Under the pieces are notes generated by a model, which was not told the DNA's origin, searched no databases, and saw nothing but the letters and a program-made list of their open reading frames with translations. The position numbers and the translations under genes are program-made. This document shows positions 9,219 through 17,478 of a stretch of DNA of 64,000 nucleotides, piece after piece (within the stretch, counting starts at the first letter, position 1; every line of letters begins with the position of its first letter). The stretch lies in contig NZ_DASSAB010000023.1 of the NCBI RefSeq assembly GCF_035685805.1, forward strand, positions 20,440 through 84,439. The letters run 5' to 3'. The DNA comes from Dyella_A sp035685805 (GTDB taxonomy: Bacteria > Pseudomonadota > Gammaproteobacteria > Xanthomonadales > Rhodanobacteraceae).

Positions 9219-10930
9219 GCGGTGACTCCTTGGGTGTGTTCTGCGGATGCTTTGGCCGTCTGGACGGCCGAAACGTAGGGGGTGTCGGCGCGGGTGGTGG
9301 CGCCGTCGGAAGCGGAGCCGACCAGCCGGGCGTACTTGGCCAGGGCGCCGTGGGTGACCTTCGGCGGCGGCGGCGTCCAGCCCGCGCGGCGAGCGTCGAG
9401 GTCGGCGGTGGTGCGCAGCTCGCGGCGGTCGCCGTCGATGACGATGCGGTCGCCGTCGCTCAGCAGGGCGATCGGGCCGCCGCGCACGGCTTCCGGCGCG
9501 ATGTGGCCGACCATGAAGCCGTGGGTGGCGCCGGAGAAGCGGCCGTCGGTGATCAACGCCACGTCGTCGCCCAGGCCGCGACCGACCAGCGCCGCGGTGA
9601 CGCCGAGCATCTCGCGCATGCCGGGGCCGCCGGCCGGGCCTTCGTTGCGGATCACGATGACGTCGCCCTTGGCGATGCCACCGGACTGCACGGCAGCGAA
9701 CGCGGCCTCCTCGCTCTCGAACACGCGGGCCGGCCCTTCGAACTGGGTGCCGGTCTTGCCGGCCAGCTTGAGGATGCAGCCCTCGGGCGCAAGGTTGCCG
9801 TAGAGGATCGAGTAGCCGCCGCGCGGCTTCAGCGGCGCGCTCACCGGGAGGATCACGTCCTGGTTCTCGGCGCGCGGTGCAGCTGCGGCCTCGGCGAACA
9901 GCGTGCTGCCGGTGACGGTCGGCGTGTCGGCGAGCATGCCGGCGGCGATCAGCTCCTGCGCCACGCGGGCGGCGCCGCCGGCGCCGAACATCTCCACTGC
10001 GGTGTAGCGGCCGCCGGGCAGCAGGTCGGCGATCACCGGCGTGTGCACCGAGGCCGGTTCGAAATCTTCGATGCTCCATTCGACGCCGGCCTCGCGCGCG
10101 ATCGCCAGCAAGTGCAGCACCGCGTTGGTGGAGCCGGCGGTGGCAGCGACCATACGCGCAGCGTTCTGGAACGCGCTGCGGCTGAGCAGGTCGCTTGGCC
10201 TGCGGTTGGCCTTCAGGCACTCCATCACCAGCTCGCCGCAGCGATAGGCCGCCTGCTTCTTCGCCGGATGGGTGGCCGGGATGTCGTTGAAGCCCACCGG
10301 CGACAGGCCCAGCGTGGTCAGCACCATCGCCATGGTGTTGGCGGTGAACTGGCCGCCGCAGGCGCCGGCGCCGGGGCAGGCGTCGCGTTCCACCGAGGTC
10401 AGCTCGGCGTCGTCGATCTTACCGGCGCCGTGCGCGCCGACCGCCTCGAACACCTGCTGGATGGTGATCGGGTGGTTGTCGTGATTGCCGTGGGCGATGG
10501 TGCCGCCGTACAGCGCCACGCCGGGAATGTTCAGCCGCGCCAGCGCCATCGCCGCGGCGGGGATGGTCTTGTCGCAGCCGCACAGCACCACCATCGCGTC
10601 GAGCGAATGGCCGTCCACGGCCAGCTCGATCGAGTCGGTGATCACCTCGCGGCTGACCAGTGAGGCGCGCATGCCGGGCGTGCCCATCGCCATGCCGTCG
10701 GTGATCGCGATGGTGTTGAACTCGATCGGCGTGCCGCCGGCGGCGCGCACCCCTTTGATCGCCGCGTCGGCCAGCTCGCGCAGGTTGAGGTTGCACGGGC
10801 TGACGTTGGTCCAGGTGTGCACCACCGCCACCAGCGGCCTGGCGATCGCCGCGTCGTCCAGCCCGGTGGCCCGCATCATCGCCCGCGCGGGCGCGCGGTC
10901 CGGGCCGGTTTTCATCACGTCACTGCGCAT
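9215..10930 (-). CDS. ilvD: Dihydroxy-acid dehydratase
   Basis: 571 aa from the ATG at 10930, which has GGAG six bases upstream and gives the family N-terminus (MRSDVMKTGPDRAPARAMMRATG); longer starts lack this match. It is an Fe-S dehydratase converting dihydroxy acids to 2-keto acids for Val, Ile and Leu. Cluster-binding cysteines are visible in VLCGCDKTIPAA and DACPGAGACGGQFTANTMA. It lies 135 bases after leuB; the short gap shows no clear promoter. Confidence 0.95.
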   Translation of the reverse strand: MRSDVMKTGPDRAPARAMMRATGLDDAAIARPLVAVVHTWTNVSPCNLNLRELADAAIKGVRAAGGTPIEFNTIAITDGMAMGTPGMRASLVSREVITDSIELAVDGHSLDAMVVLCGCDKTIPAAAMALARLNIPGVALYGGTIAHGNHDNHPITIQQVFEAVGAHGAGKIDDAELTSVERDACPGAGACGGQFTANTMAMVLTTLGLSPVGFNDIPATHPAKKQAAYRCGELVMECLKANRRPSDLLSRSAFQNAARMVAATAGSTNAVLHLLAIAREAGVEWSIEDFEPASVHTPVIADLLPGGRYTAVEMFGAGGAARVAQELIAAGMLADTPTVTGSTLFAEAAAAPRAENQDVILPVSAPLKPRGGYSILYGNLAPEGCILKLAGKTGTQFEGPARVFESEEAAFAAVQSGGIAKGDVIVIRNEGPAGGPGMREMLGVTAALVGRGLGDDVALITDGRFSGATHGFMVGHIAPEAVRGGPIALLSDGDRIVIDGDRRELRTTADLDARRAGWTPPPPKVTHGALAKYARLVGSASDGATTRADTPYVSAVQTAKASAEHTQGVTA

Positions 10931-11065
10931 CACATGCTCCATCAGGACCAAGAGAAAGGCTTCCCCGCGCGCCCGGGACATGTCTGCGAGTACCGGGGAG
11001 GTGGGCAGCGCAGCGCGACGGGGGTCTGCCGGCGGGCGCGCGGGGCAAGCCAAACGGGGCCGGAC

Positions 11066-12163
11066 TCAACCGCATGCGCGGCCTCCGGCGAAGAAGGCGT
11101 GGTGGATCGCCGCGTGCTCTTCCACCGCCATCAGCACGGCGTCGCGCACGGCATCGGTGCCGGCGTGGCCGCCGATGTCGCGGGTGCGCGGACCGTGTTC
11201 CAGCACTTGCGACACGGCCGCCTCCACGCACTGCGCCTCTTCCTCCAGGCCCAGCGAGTGGCGCAGCAGCAGCGCGGCGGAGAGGATCGCGCCGGTGGGG
11301 TTGGCTACGCCTTGCCCGGCGATGTCCGGCGCCGAACCGTGGATGGGTTCGTACAGGCCGCGCTTGCCTTCGCCCAGTGAGGCCGAGGGCAGCAGGCCCA
11401 GCGAGCCGGCCAGCGCGGCGGCTTCGTCGGTGAGGATGTCGCCGAACAGGTTCTCGGTGACCACCACGTCGTAGCGGCCCGGCTGGGTCAGCAGCAGCAT
11501 CGCCATCGAGTCGACCAGCTGGTGCTCGACCTTCACGTCGCGGTATTCCGGCGCGATGCGCTGCACGACGTTGCGCCACAGGCGCGAGGTCTCCAGCACG
11601 TTCGCCTTGTCCACCGAGGTGAGGTGGTGGCGACGCTCGCGGGCCAGCGCGAAGGCGCGGCGCACCACGCGTTCGATCTCGGCCTCGGTGTACCTGCACT
11701 CGTCGGTGGCGGCGTCGGCCGTGCGCGTCTTGGCGCCGAAGTAGGCGCCGCCGGTGAGCTCGCGCACGAACAGCACGTCGACGTCCTTGAGCTTCTCGTT
11801 CTTCAGCGGCGACAGGCTGGCCAGCGCCGGGTGCACCTGCAGCGGGCGCAGGTTGGCGTACACGCCCAGCGCCGCGCGCAACGCCAGCAGCCCCTGCTCG
11901 GGGCGCACCTTGGCGTTCGGGTCGGACCACTTCGGGCCGCCCACCGCGCCCAGCAGCACCGCATCGGCCTTCTGGCATGCCTCCAGCGAGGCGGCCGGCA
12001 GCGGCTCGCCGGTGGCGTCGATGGCGCAGCCGCCGATCGCGTGTTCCTCGAAGGTGAATCGGTGGCCGTAGTGCTCGGCCACGGCCTCCAGCACGGCCAC
12101 GGCCACGGCGGTGACCTCGGGACCGACGCCGTCGCCAGGCAGGGTGACGATATGCGCTTTCAT
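11066..12163 (-). CDS. leuB: 3-isopropylmalate dehydrogenase
   Basis: 365 aa. It oxidatively decarboxylates 3-isopropylmalate with NAD in leucine synthesis. The N-terminus MKAHIVTLPGDGVGPEV, the ELTGGAYFG motif, the YD...TENLFGDILTDEAA metal/substrate region and GSAPDIAGQGVANPTG are diagnostic. The ATG at 12163 overlaps the leuD TGA as ATGA, so the long upstream frame inside leuD is not part of the gene. Confidence 0.96.
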   Translation of the reverse strand: MKAHIVTLPGDGVGPEVTAVAVAVLEAVAEHYGHRFTFEEHAIGGCAIDATGEPLPAASLEACQKADAVLLGAVGGPKWSDPNAKVRPEQGLLALRAALGVYANLRPLQVHPALASLSPLKNEKLKDVDVLFVRELTGGAYFGAKTRTADAATDECRYTEAEIERVVRRAFALARERRHHLTSVDKANVLETSRLWRNVVQRIAPEYRDVKVEHQLVDSMAMLLLTQPGRYDVVVTENLFGDILTDEAAALAGSLGLLPSASLGEGKRGLYEPIHGSAPDIAGQGVANPTGAILSAALLLRHSLGLEEEAQCVEAAVSQVLEHGPRTRDIGGHAGTDAVRDAVLMAVEEHAAIHHAFFAGGRACG

Positions 12164-12747
12164 GCGGCGTGTTCCTCGTGCTGGTGTTCGTAACGGGTGA
12201 TGGCGTCGGCGTGCTGCAGCAGGAAGCCGAGCTGGTCGACGCCTTCGAGCAGGCAGTGGCGGGCGAAGGGTTCGAGCTGGAAGGTGATGCGGCCGCCGTC
12301 GGGCAGCGTGACGACCTGCTCGCGCACGTCGATGTGCAGCTCCACGCCGGGATGCTCGAGCAGCCAGCGGTGCTCGGGCTCGCTGACCATGATCGCCAGC
12401 AGGCCGTTCTTCAGCGCGTTGCTGCGGAAGATGTCCGCGATCTCGCTGCACAGCACCGCCTGGATGCCGTAATCCAGCAGCGCCCACGGCGCGTGCTCGC
12501 GCGAGGAGCCGCAGCCGAAGTTGCGCCCGGCGACCAGGATCGCGCAGCCGGTCGCTTCCGCCCGGTTCAGCGGGAAGGCGGGGTTGTCGCTGCCGTCGGC
12601 CTGATAGCGCCAGTCGTGGAAGCACAGCTTGCCCAGCCCTCCGCGGGTGGTGGTGGTGAGAAAGCGGGCCGGGATGATGCGGTCGGTGTCGATGTTCTCG
12701 TCCGCCAGCGCGGCGGTGCGCGAATGGATGTGGGTGACGGGCTTCAT
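12160..12747 (-). CDS. leuD: 3-isopropylmalate dehydratase small subunit
   Basis: 195 aa, the swivel subunit of isopropylmalate isomerase that pairs with LeuC. Landmarks: DENIDTDRIIPARFL near residues 16-30 and FGCGSSREHAPWAL, the substrate-binding loop. It overlaps leuC and leuB by ATGA at both ends, so stoichiometric expression by translational coupling is likely. Length is normal. Confidence 0.95.
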   Translation of the reverse strand: MKPVTHIHSRTAALADENIDTDRIIPARFLTTTTRGGLGKLCFHDWRYQADGSDNPAFPLNRAEATGCAILVAGRNFGCGSSREHAPWALLDYGIQAVLCSEIADIFRSNALKNGLLAIMVSEPEHRWLLEHPGVELHIDVREQVVTLPDGGRITFQLEPFARHCLLEGVDQLGFLLQHADAITRYEHQHEEHAA

Positions 12748-14162
12748 GCGGCCTGCTCCTGGCGGACGTACTCGCGCGGGTCGGCGATGCGCCCGGCCAC
12801 CGCCGAGGCGGCCGCCGTGGCGGGGCTGGCCAGCACGGTGCGCGCGCCCTTGCCCTGGCGACCCTCGAAGTTGCGGTTGGAGGTGCTCACGACGAGCTGA
12901 CCCGGCCGCGCCAGGTCGCCATTCATCGCGATGCACATCGAGCAGCCCGGCACGCGCCACTCGGCGCCGGCCGCGGCGAACACCTCGTGCAGGCCTTCGC
13001 GCTCGGCGTCGCGGCGCACCGCTTCGGAGCCGGGTACCACCAGCATGCGCACGCCGTCGGCGATGCGGCGGCCGCTCAGCACGCCGGCCGCTTCGCGCAG
13101 GTCGGACAGGCGCGAGTTGGTGCAGCTGCCCACGAACACTACGTCCACCGCCATGCCCTGCATCGCCTGGCCGGCGGTGGCGTGCATGTAATCCAGCGCG
13201 CGCTGTTCGACCGCGTTGCGTGCGGCCGGCACCGGCGCGTCCATGGCGATCGCCATGCCCGGATGGGTGCCGTAGGTGACGGTAGGTTTCACCGCCGCCG
13301 CGTCGATGCGCACCTCGCGGTCGTAGACGGCGCCGGCGTCGCTGTGCAGCTGCGTCCAGCGCGCCACGGCGGCGTCCCACGCGGCGCCCTGCGGCGCGTG
13401 CGGACGGCCTTTCAGCCAGGCGAAGGTGGTGTCATCCGGGGCGATCAGGCCGGCGCGCGCGCCCGCCTCGATCGACATGTTGCACACCGTCATGCGCTCT
13501 TCCATCGACAGCGCCGCGATCGCCGGACCGCGGTACTCGATGACGTGGCCGGTGCCGCCATCGACGCCGATCTGGCCGATGATGTGCAGGATCAGGTCCT
13601 TCGCGCCCACGCCCTTGGGCAGGGCGCCGTCGACGTGGATCGCCAGCGTCTTCGGCTTGCGCTGCAGCAGACACTGGGTCGCCATCACGTGGCCGACCTC
13701 GGTGGTGCCGATGCCGAACGCCAATGCTCCAAATGCACCATGCGTGGAGGTGTGGCTGTCGCCGCAGACGATGGTCATGCCCGGCTGGGTGGCGCCCAGT
13801 TCCGGGCCGATCACGTGCACGATGCCGCGGTCGGCGCTGTCCCAGCCGTGCAGGTGGATGCCGAATTCGCGGCAGTTCGCTTCCAGCTGCGCGACCTGCG
13901 CCTTGGCCTCGGCATTGGCGTAAGGGCGCTCGCCATCCGCGCCGGCGGGCAGGGTCGGCGTGGAGTGATCCAGCGTGGCCAGCATGCGGTCGGGGCGGCG
14001 GGGCTTGAGCCCGCGTTCGCGCAGCTCGGTGAACGCCTGCGGCGAGGTCACCTCGTGCACCAGATGCAGGTCGACGTAGAGCACGGCCGGGGTGTCGGTG
14101 CTCTCGGGCGCCACCACGTGGGCGTCCCAAATTTTTTCGAACAGGGTGCGTGGGCCACTCAT
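12744..14162 (-). CDS. leuC: 3-isopropylmalate dehydratase large subunit
   Basis: 472 aa aconitase-family subunit that carries a [4Fe-4S] cluster. CGDSHTSTHGAFGALAFGIG is the conserved aconitase motif with its first Cys ligand, and the FVGSCTNSR and PGCSMC segments supply further ligands. It isomerises 2- to 3-isopropylmalate together with LeuD. Start and stop overlap the neighbours ilvE and leuD by four bases each. Confidence 0.96.
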   Translation of the reverse strand: MSGPRTLFEKIWDAHVVAPESTDTPAVLYVDLHLVHEVTSPQAFTELRERGLKPRRPDRMLATLDHSTPTLPAGADGERPYANAEAKAQVAQLEANCREFGIHLHGWDSADRGIVHVIGPELGATQPGMTIVCGDSHTSTHGAFGALAFGIGTTEVGHVMATQCLLQRKPKTLAIHVDGALPKGVGAKDLILHIIGQIGVDGGTGHVIEYRGPAIAALSMEERMTVCNMSIEAGARAGLIAPDDTTFAWLKGRPHAPQGAAWDAAVARWTQLHSDAGAVYDREVRIDAAAVKPTVTYGTHPGMAIAMDAPVPAARNAVEQRALDYMHATAGQAMQGMAVDVVFVGSCTNSRLSDLREAAGVLSGRRIADGVRMLVVPGSEAVRRDAEREGLHEVFAAAGAEWRVPGCSMCIAMNGDLARPGQLVVSTSNRNFEGRQGKGARTVLASPATAAASAVAGRIADPREYVRQEQAA

Positions 14163-15169
14163 GCCGAAGCCTCCATGGGGGCGGGCTGTTGATGAGGAGT
14201 CCGGCCATGGATGGCCGGTTCTTGATCTTTGCGGTCAGGGAAGACCGCACTAGTGACATCGACCGTCTCCAGCCAGCCCCAGCGATCGGCGGTGCGGCCG
14301 TCGAACAGGCCGAAGAAGGCGTCCTGCAGCGTGCGGGTGATCGGGCCGGGCTTGCCGGCACCGACCGCCTTGCGGTCCACCGAGCGCACCGGCGTGATCT
14401 CGGCGGCGGTGCCGGTCATGAAGATCTCGTCGGCGCTGTACAGGGCCTCGCGCGGCAGGTCGCGCTCTTCCACCACGAGGCCCAGGTCGCTGGCCAGCGT
14501 GATCACGCTGTCGCGGGTGATGCCGGCGAGGATGCCGGCGCTGGTCGGCGGGGTGAGCAGCTTGCCCTTCTTGACCAGGAACAGGTTCTCGCCCGCGCCC
14601 TCGCTGAGCAGACCGTTGTGGCCCAGCGCGATGCCTTCGTCGTAACCGCCGCGGCGCGCCTCGGCCGCGATCAGCTGGCTGGACAGGTAGTTGCCGCCGG
14701 CCTTGGCCCAGCTCGGCAAGGTGTTCGGCGCCGGGCGATGCCAGGACGACACGCACACGTCGGCGCCCTTCTCGCGGGCGTCGCCCAGATACGCGCCCCA
14801 GCTCATCGCCATGATCGCCACGTCCACCGGCGCACCGTCCTTGGGCAGCACGCCCAGCCCGCCGGCACCGCGGAACACGATCGGCCGCACGTAGGCCGAG
14901 CGCATCGCGTTGGCACGGATCAGCTCGCGGCAGGCTTCGTTGATGTCCTCCTCGCTGTAGCCGATGGCGATGTCGTACACGCGTGCGGACTCGAACAGCC
15001 GCGCGGTGTGATCGGCGAGGCGGAAGTACGCCGGGCCGGCGGGCGTGGCGTACACGCGTTCGCCCTCGAACACCGACGAGCCGTAGTGCAGCGCGTGCGT
15101 GGTGACATGGACGGTGGCGTCGGCCCACGGCACCAGGCGACCGTTGTGCCAGAGGAAGGGCGTGCTCAT
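14159..15169 (-). CDS. ilvE: Branched-chain amino acid aminotransferase
   Basis: 336 aa from the ATG at 15169 (GGAG six bases upstream), preferred over an ATG five codons earlier. A class IV PLP aminotransferase that makes Leu, Ile and Val from their keto acids. Conserved features are HALHYGSSVFEG near the N-terminus, the PLP-lysine segment WAKAGGNYLSSQL and the GTAAEITPV motif. Its position between leuA and leuC puts the common last step of all three pathways in the same transcript. Confidence 0.94.
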   Translation of the reverse strand: MSTPFLWHNGRLVPWADATVHVTTHALHYGSSVFEGERVYATPAGPAYFRLADHTARLFESARVYDIAIGYSEEDINEACRELIRANAMRSAYVRPIVFRGAGGLGVLPKDGAPVDVAIMAMSWGAYLGDAREKGADVCVSSWHRPAPNTLPSWAKAGGNYLSSQLIAAEARRGGYDEGIALGHNGLLSEGAGENLFLVKKGKLLTPPTSAGILAGITRDSVITLASDLGLVVEERDLPREALYSADEIFMTGTAAEITPVRSVDRKAVGAGKPGPITRTLQDAFFGLFDGRTADRWGWLETVDVTSAVFPDRKDQEPAIHGRTPHQQPAPMEASA

Positions 15170-15218
15170 CGGGGGCTCCGGCATCGTTGGTTGCGGGGGG
15201 ACGAGCGCATGGGGGCGT

Positions 15219-16799
15219 TCACAGGTGCGCCACGGCCGCGGTCTCGCGGACCGGCGCTTGGCGTTCGATGCGGTTGACGATGGCCAGCGCGGCGAGCGCG
15301 GTGGCTTCGACGATGTCGGTGCTGATGCCGTGGCCGCGCCAGTCGCGGCCGGCGTGGCGGGCGGTGAGCTTGGCCTGACCCTGGGCGTCGCCGCCCTCGC
15401 TCACCGCGCGCACGCTGAAGTCGGTCAGTTCCACCGCGTGGCCGGTGGCGCGCTCGATGGCGCGCAGCACGGCGTCGACCGGGCCGTCGCCGATCGCCGC
15501 TTCGCTGGCCTCGTGGCCGTCGTCGTGGGCCAGCTTCACCGAGGCGGAGGCGCTGCCCTGGTGCGTGCTGCTGTTGAGCTGAACGATGCGCCACGGCCCG
15601 GTGGCCTGCGGATCCTGGCCCAGCGCGAGGGCTTCCAGGTCCTCGTCGTGGATCTCGCGCTTCTTGTCGGCCAGCGTCTTGAAGCGGGCCAGGATGTCTT
15701 CCATCGCCGCCTCGTCCGGCGCGTGGCCCAGCGCTTCCAGCCGCTGGCGCAGCGCGGCGCGGCCGGAATGCTTGCCCAGCACCAGCTTCGTCTCGGCGAT
15801 GCCCACGTCCTGCGGGCGCATGATTTCGTAGGTGCCGCGGTGCTTGAGCATGCCGTGCTGGTGGATGCCCGACTCGTGCGCGAAGGCGTTCTCGCCCACG
15901 ATCGCCTTGTTGCGCGGCACCGCCTGGCCGGTGAGCTGGGTGAGCAGGCGCGAGGTGGGGTACAGCCGGCGCGTGTCGATGCGCGTGTCCACGCCGAAGT
16001 GCGGCGCGCGCACCTTCAGTGCCATTACGATCTCTTCCAGCGCCGCGTTGCCGGCGCGTTCGCCGATGCCGTTGATGGTGCACTCCACCTGGCGCGCGCC
16101 GGCGCTGATCGCGGCCATCGAGTTGGCCACCGCCATGCCCAGGTCGTCGTGGCAGTGGCTGGAGAAGATCACCTTCTCCGCGCCCTGCACGTGCGCGCGC
16201 AGGTAGGTGAACAGCTCGATCATTTCCGCCGGCGTGGTGTAGCCCACGGTGTCCGGCGCATTGAGCGTGGTGGCGCCGGCGGCGACCGCGGCGCTGAACA
16301 CCTCGGCCAGGAAGTCGGGCTCGGTGCGAAGGGCGTCTTCGGCGGAGAACTCGACTTCGTGGCAGAGCTGCACGGCGCGCTCGACCGCCTTGATGGCGGC
16401 ATCGACCACCTGCGCCTTGCTCATGCGCAGCTTGTGCTCGCGATGCAGCGGGCTGGTGGAGAGGAATACGTGGATGCGCGAGCGCTGCGCCTTTTCCAGC
16501 GCGCGGGCGGTGGTGTCGATGTCGCCGTCCTGGCAGCGCGCCAGGCCGCATACGGTGGTGGTTTTCAACGTGCGGGCGATCTCCGACACGGCGGCGAAAT
16601 CGTCCGGCGAAGCCTGCGGGAAACCCGCTTCCAGCACGTCCACGCCCAGCGCTTCCAGCGCCTGCGCCATGCGCAGCTTGGCGCGGCGGTCCATCGAGAA
16701 ACCCGGCGCCTGCTCGCCGTCGCGCAGGGTGGTGTCGAAGATGCGCACGCGGTCGGCGTCGTTCGGCTGGGCTACGGCTACGTCGGTATCGCGGTTCAT
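15219..16799 (-). CDS. leuA: 2-isopropylmalate synthase
   Basis: 526 aa from the ATG at 16799; upstream in-frame codons run back through the attenuator and are not coding. It condenses acetyl-CoA with 2-ketoisovalerate, the committed leucine step. Landmarks are RIFDTTLRDGEQAPG, the metal-binding SSHCHDDLGMA and GIGERAGN. The C-terminal part from about residue 400 matches the LeuA allosteric domain for leucine feedback. It is the first structural gene of the operon, 31 bases downstream of the attenuator terminator's T-run. Confidence 0.96.
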   Translation of the reverse strand: MNRDTDVAVAQPNDADRVRIFDTTLRDGEQAPGFSMDRRAKLRMAQALEALGVDVLEAGFPQASPDDFAAVSEIARTLKTTTVCGLARCQDGDIDTTARALEKAQRSRIHVFLSTSPLHREHKLRMSKAQVVDAAIKAVERAVQLCHEVEFSAEDALRTEPDFLAEVFSAAVAAGATTLNAPDTVGYTTPAEMIELFTYLRAHVQGAEKVIFSSHCHDDLGMAVANSMAAISAGARQVECTINGIGERAGNAALEEIVMALKVRAPHFGVDTRIDTRRLYPTSRLLTQLTGQAVPRNKAIVGENAFAHESGIHQHGMLKHRGTYEIMRPQDVGIAETKLVLGKHSGRAALRQRLEALGHAPDEAAMEDILARFKTLADKKREIHDEDLEALALGQDPQATGPWRIVQLNSSTHQGSASASVKLAHDDGHEASEAAIGDGPVDAVLRAIERATGHAVELTDFSVRAVSEGGDAQGQAKLTARHAGRDWRGHGISTDIVEATALAALAIVNRIERQAPVRETAAVAHL

Positions 16800-16830
16800 C
16801 GGTATCTCCAGGAGGGGCGGAACGCAGGCC

Positions 16831-16863
16831 AAAAAAAACCCCGCGCCGTGGTCGGTGCGGGGT
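16831..16863 (-). terminator. Intrinsic terminator of the leu-ilv attenuator
   Basis: On the minus strand CCCCGC pairs with GCGGGG, extended inward by four more pairs (one G-U), followed by eight T residues (plus strand A-run 16831-16838). It sits between the leader peptide stop (16906) and leuA (16799). The stem's left arm includes CCCGCACC (plus 16854-16861), exactly complementary to GGTGCGGG at the end of the leader ORF (plus 16910-16917), giving a competing antiterminator. Confidence 0.9.
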
Positions 16864-16905
16864 CTGGGGGGTCTCAGGTGTGTTTCTTTTGCCTGGACGC
16901 AGCCG

Positions 16906-17046
16906 CTAGCCCGCACCTCCGCTGGTAATGAGGAGTACGAGTACAAGAGCGAGAAGAAGGAGAGTGCCGCCGGCCAGCAGCGGGTCGCCGACCGTCGTGG
17001 GACGACGGCTCAGGGCAAGGCTGTGGTGGCTGTTGCGCTGCGACAT
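16906..17046 (-). CDS. leu-ilv operon leader peptide, 46 aa
   Basis: ATG at 17046, TAG at 16906. The C-terminal part reads LLLLALVLVLLI, eleven Leu/Val/Ile codons in twelve, followed by TSGGAG and stop. The codons used there (CTC, CTT, GTA, ATT) avoid CTG, GTG and ATC, which dominate neighbouring genes, as expected for a sensor of charged tRNA. The last codons contain GGTGCGGG, complementary to the terminator left arm. Location between promoter and leuA makes an attenuation peptide far likelier than a small membrane protein, although the run could also form one helix. Confidence 0.85.
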   Translation of the reverse strand: MSQRNSHHSLALSRRPTTVGDPLLAGGTLLLLALVLVLLITSGGAG

Positions 17047-17053
17047 GAATCCG

Positions 17054-17083
17054 ACCTTAGGCCAGCCGAAAAGGGCGCGTCAA
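17054..17083 (-). promoter_or_regulatory. Promoter of the leu-ilv operon (leaderless leader peptide)
   Basis: Minus strand TTGACG (17083-17078), an 18-base spacer, and TAAGGT (17059-17054). Only seven bases separate the -10 box from the leader ATG at 17046, so transcription should begin at or next to the A of the start codon. The same geometry occurs upstream of the thr leader. Confidence 0.7.
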
Positions 17084-17389
17084 CAGTTTCATGTGAATCG
17101 AAGCGATATTTCGCGTTCGGACGTCCAGATGTCCATATGAAAAATGGCGATGAGCCAATGGCCGTGCGGCCTCCCGGCGTGCCGATCAGGGAGCGGCGCC
17201 GCGTAGGTGCAGGGACAGGATGCGCAGGCGTATGGGTCGGAGGCCTGCCGATGGCTTCGCGACGGGGCTTTTCGACCACGACCCGGGATGAGTTGGCACG
17301 GGTGTCGACGTTCGCGTCTTGATGCGTTGACCGCTGCGCGCCCGTGACGGTCTGTGCGTGGAAGGCCCGTGTGCGACGATGCCAGCGCA

Positions 17390-17478
17390 AACGAGACCGG
17401 GCGCCCCAGGGCGCCCGGTGGATGGCGAATCGTGATCTGCGTTGCGCCATCCGCGGGGATGGCGCAACGCAGCAGGGG
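17390..17478. terminator. Two strong GC hairpins after the TonB receptor gene
   Basis: CCGGGCGCC/GGCGCCCGG around 17397-17418 and a 14-bp perfect stem GCGTTGCGCCATCC/GGATGGCGCAACGC near 17440-17471, just after the receptor stop. Neither has a T-run, so a Rho-independent role is uncertain. The rest of 17084-17390 shows nothing recognisable beyond upstream promoter DNA. Confidence 0.45.

Noticed and set aside
8193..10220. 675-aa open frame including ilvC
   Set aside because: The first 334 codons are an arginine-rich shadow of ilvD; the real ilvC begins at 9218 with an ATGA overlap.
16906..17046. Small membrane protein instead of leader peptide
   Set aside because: The hydrophobic run could span a membrane, but the promoter, terminator, complementary segment and amino acid content all fit an attenuator.
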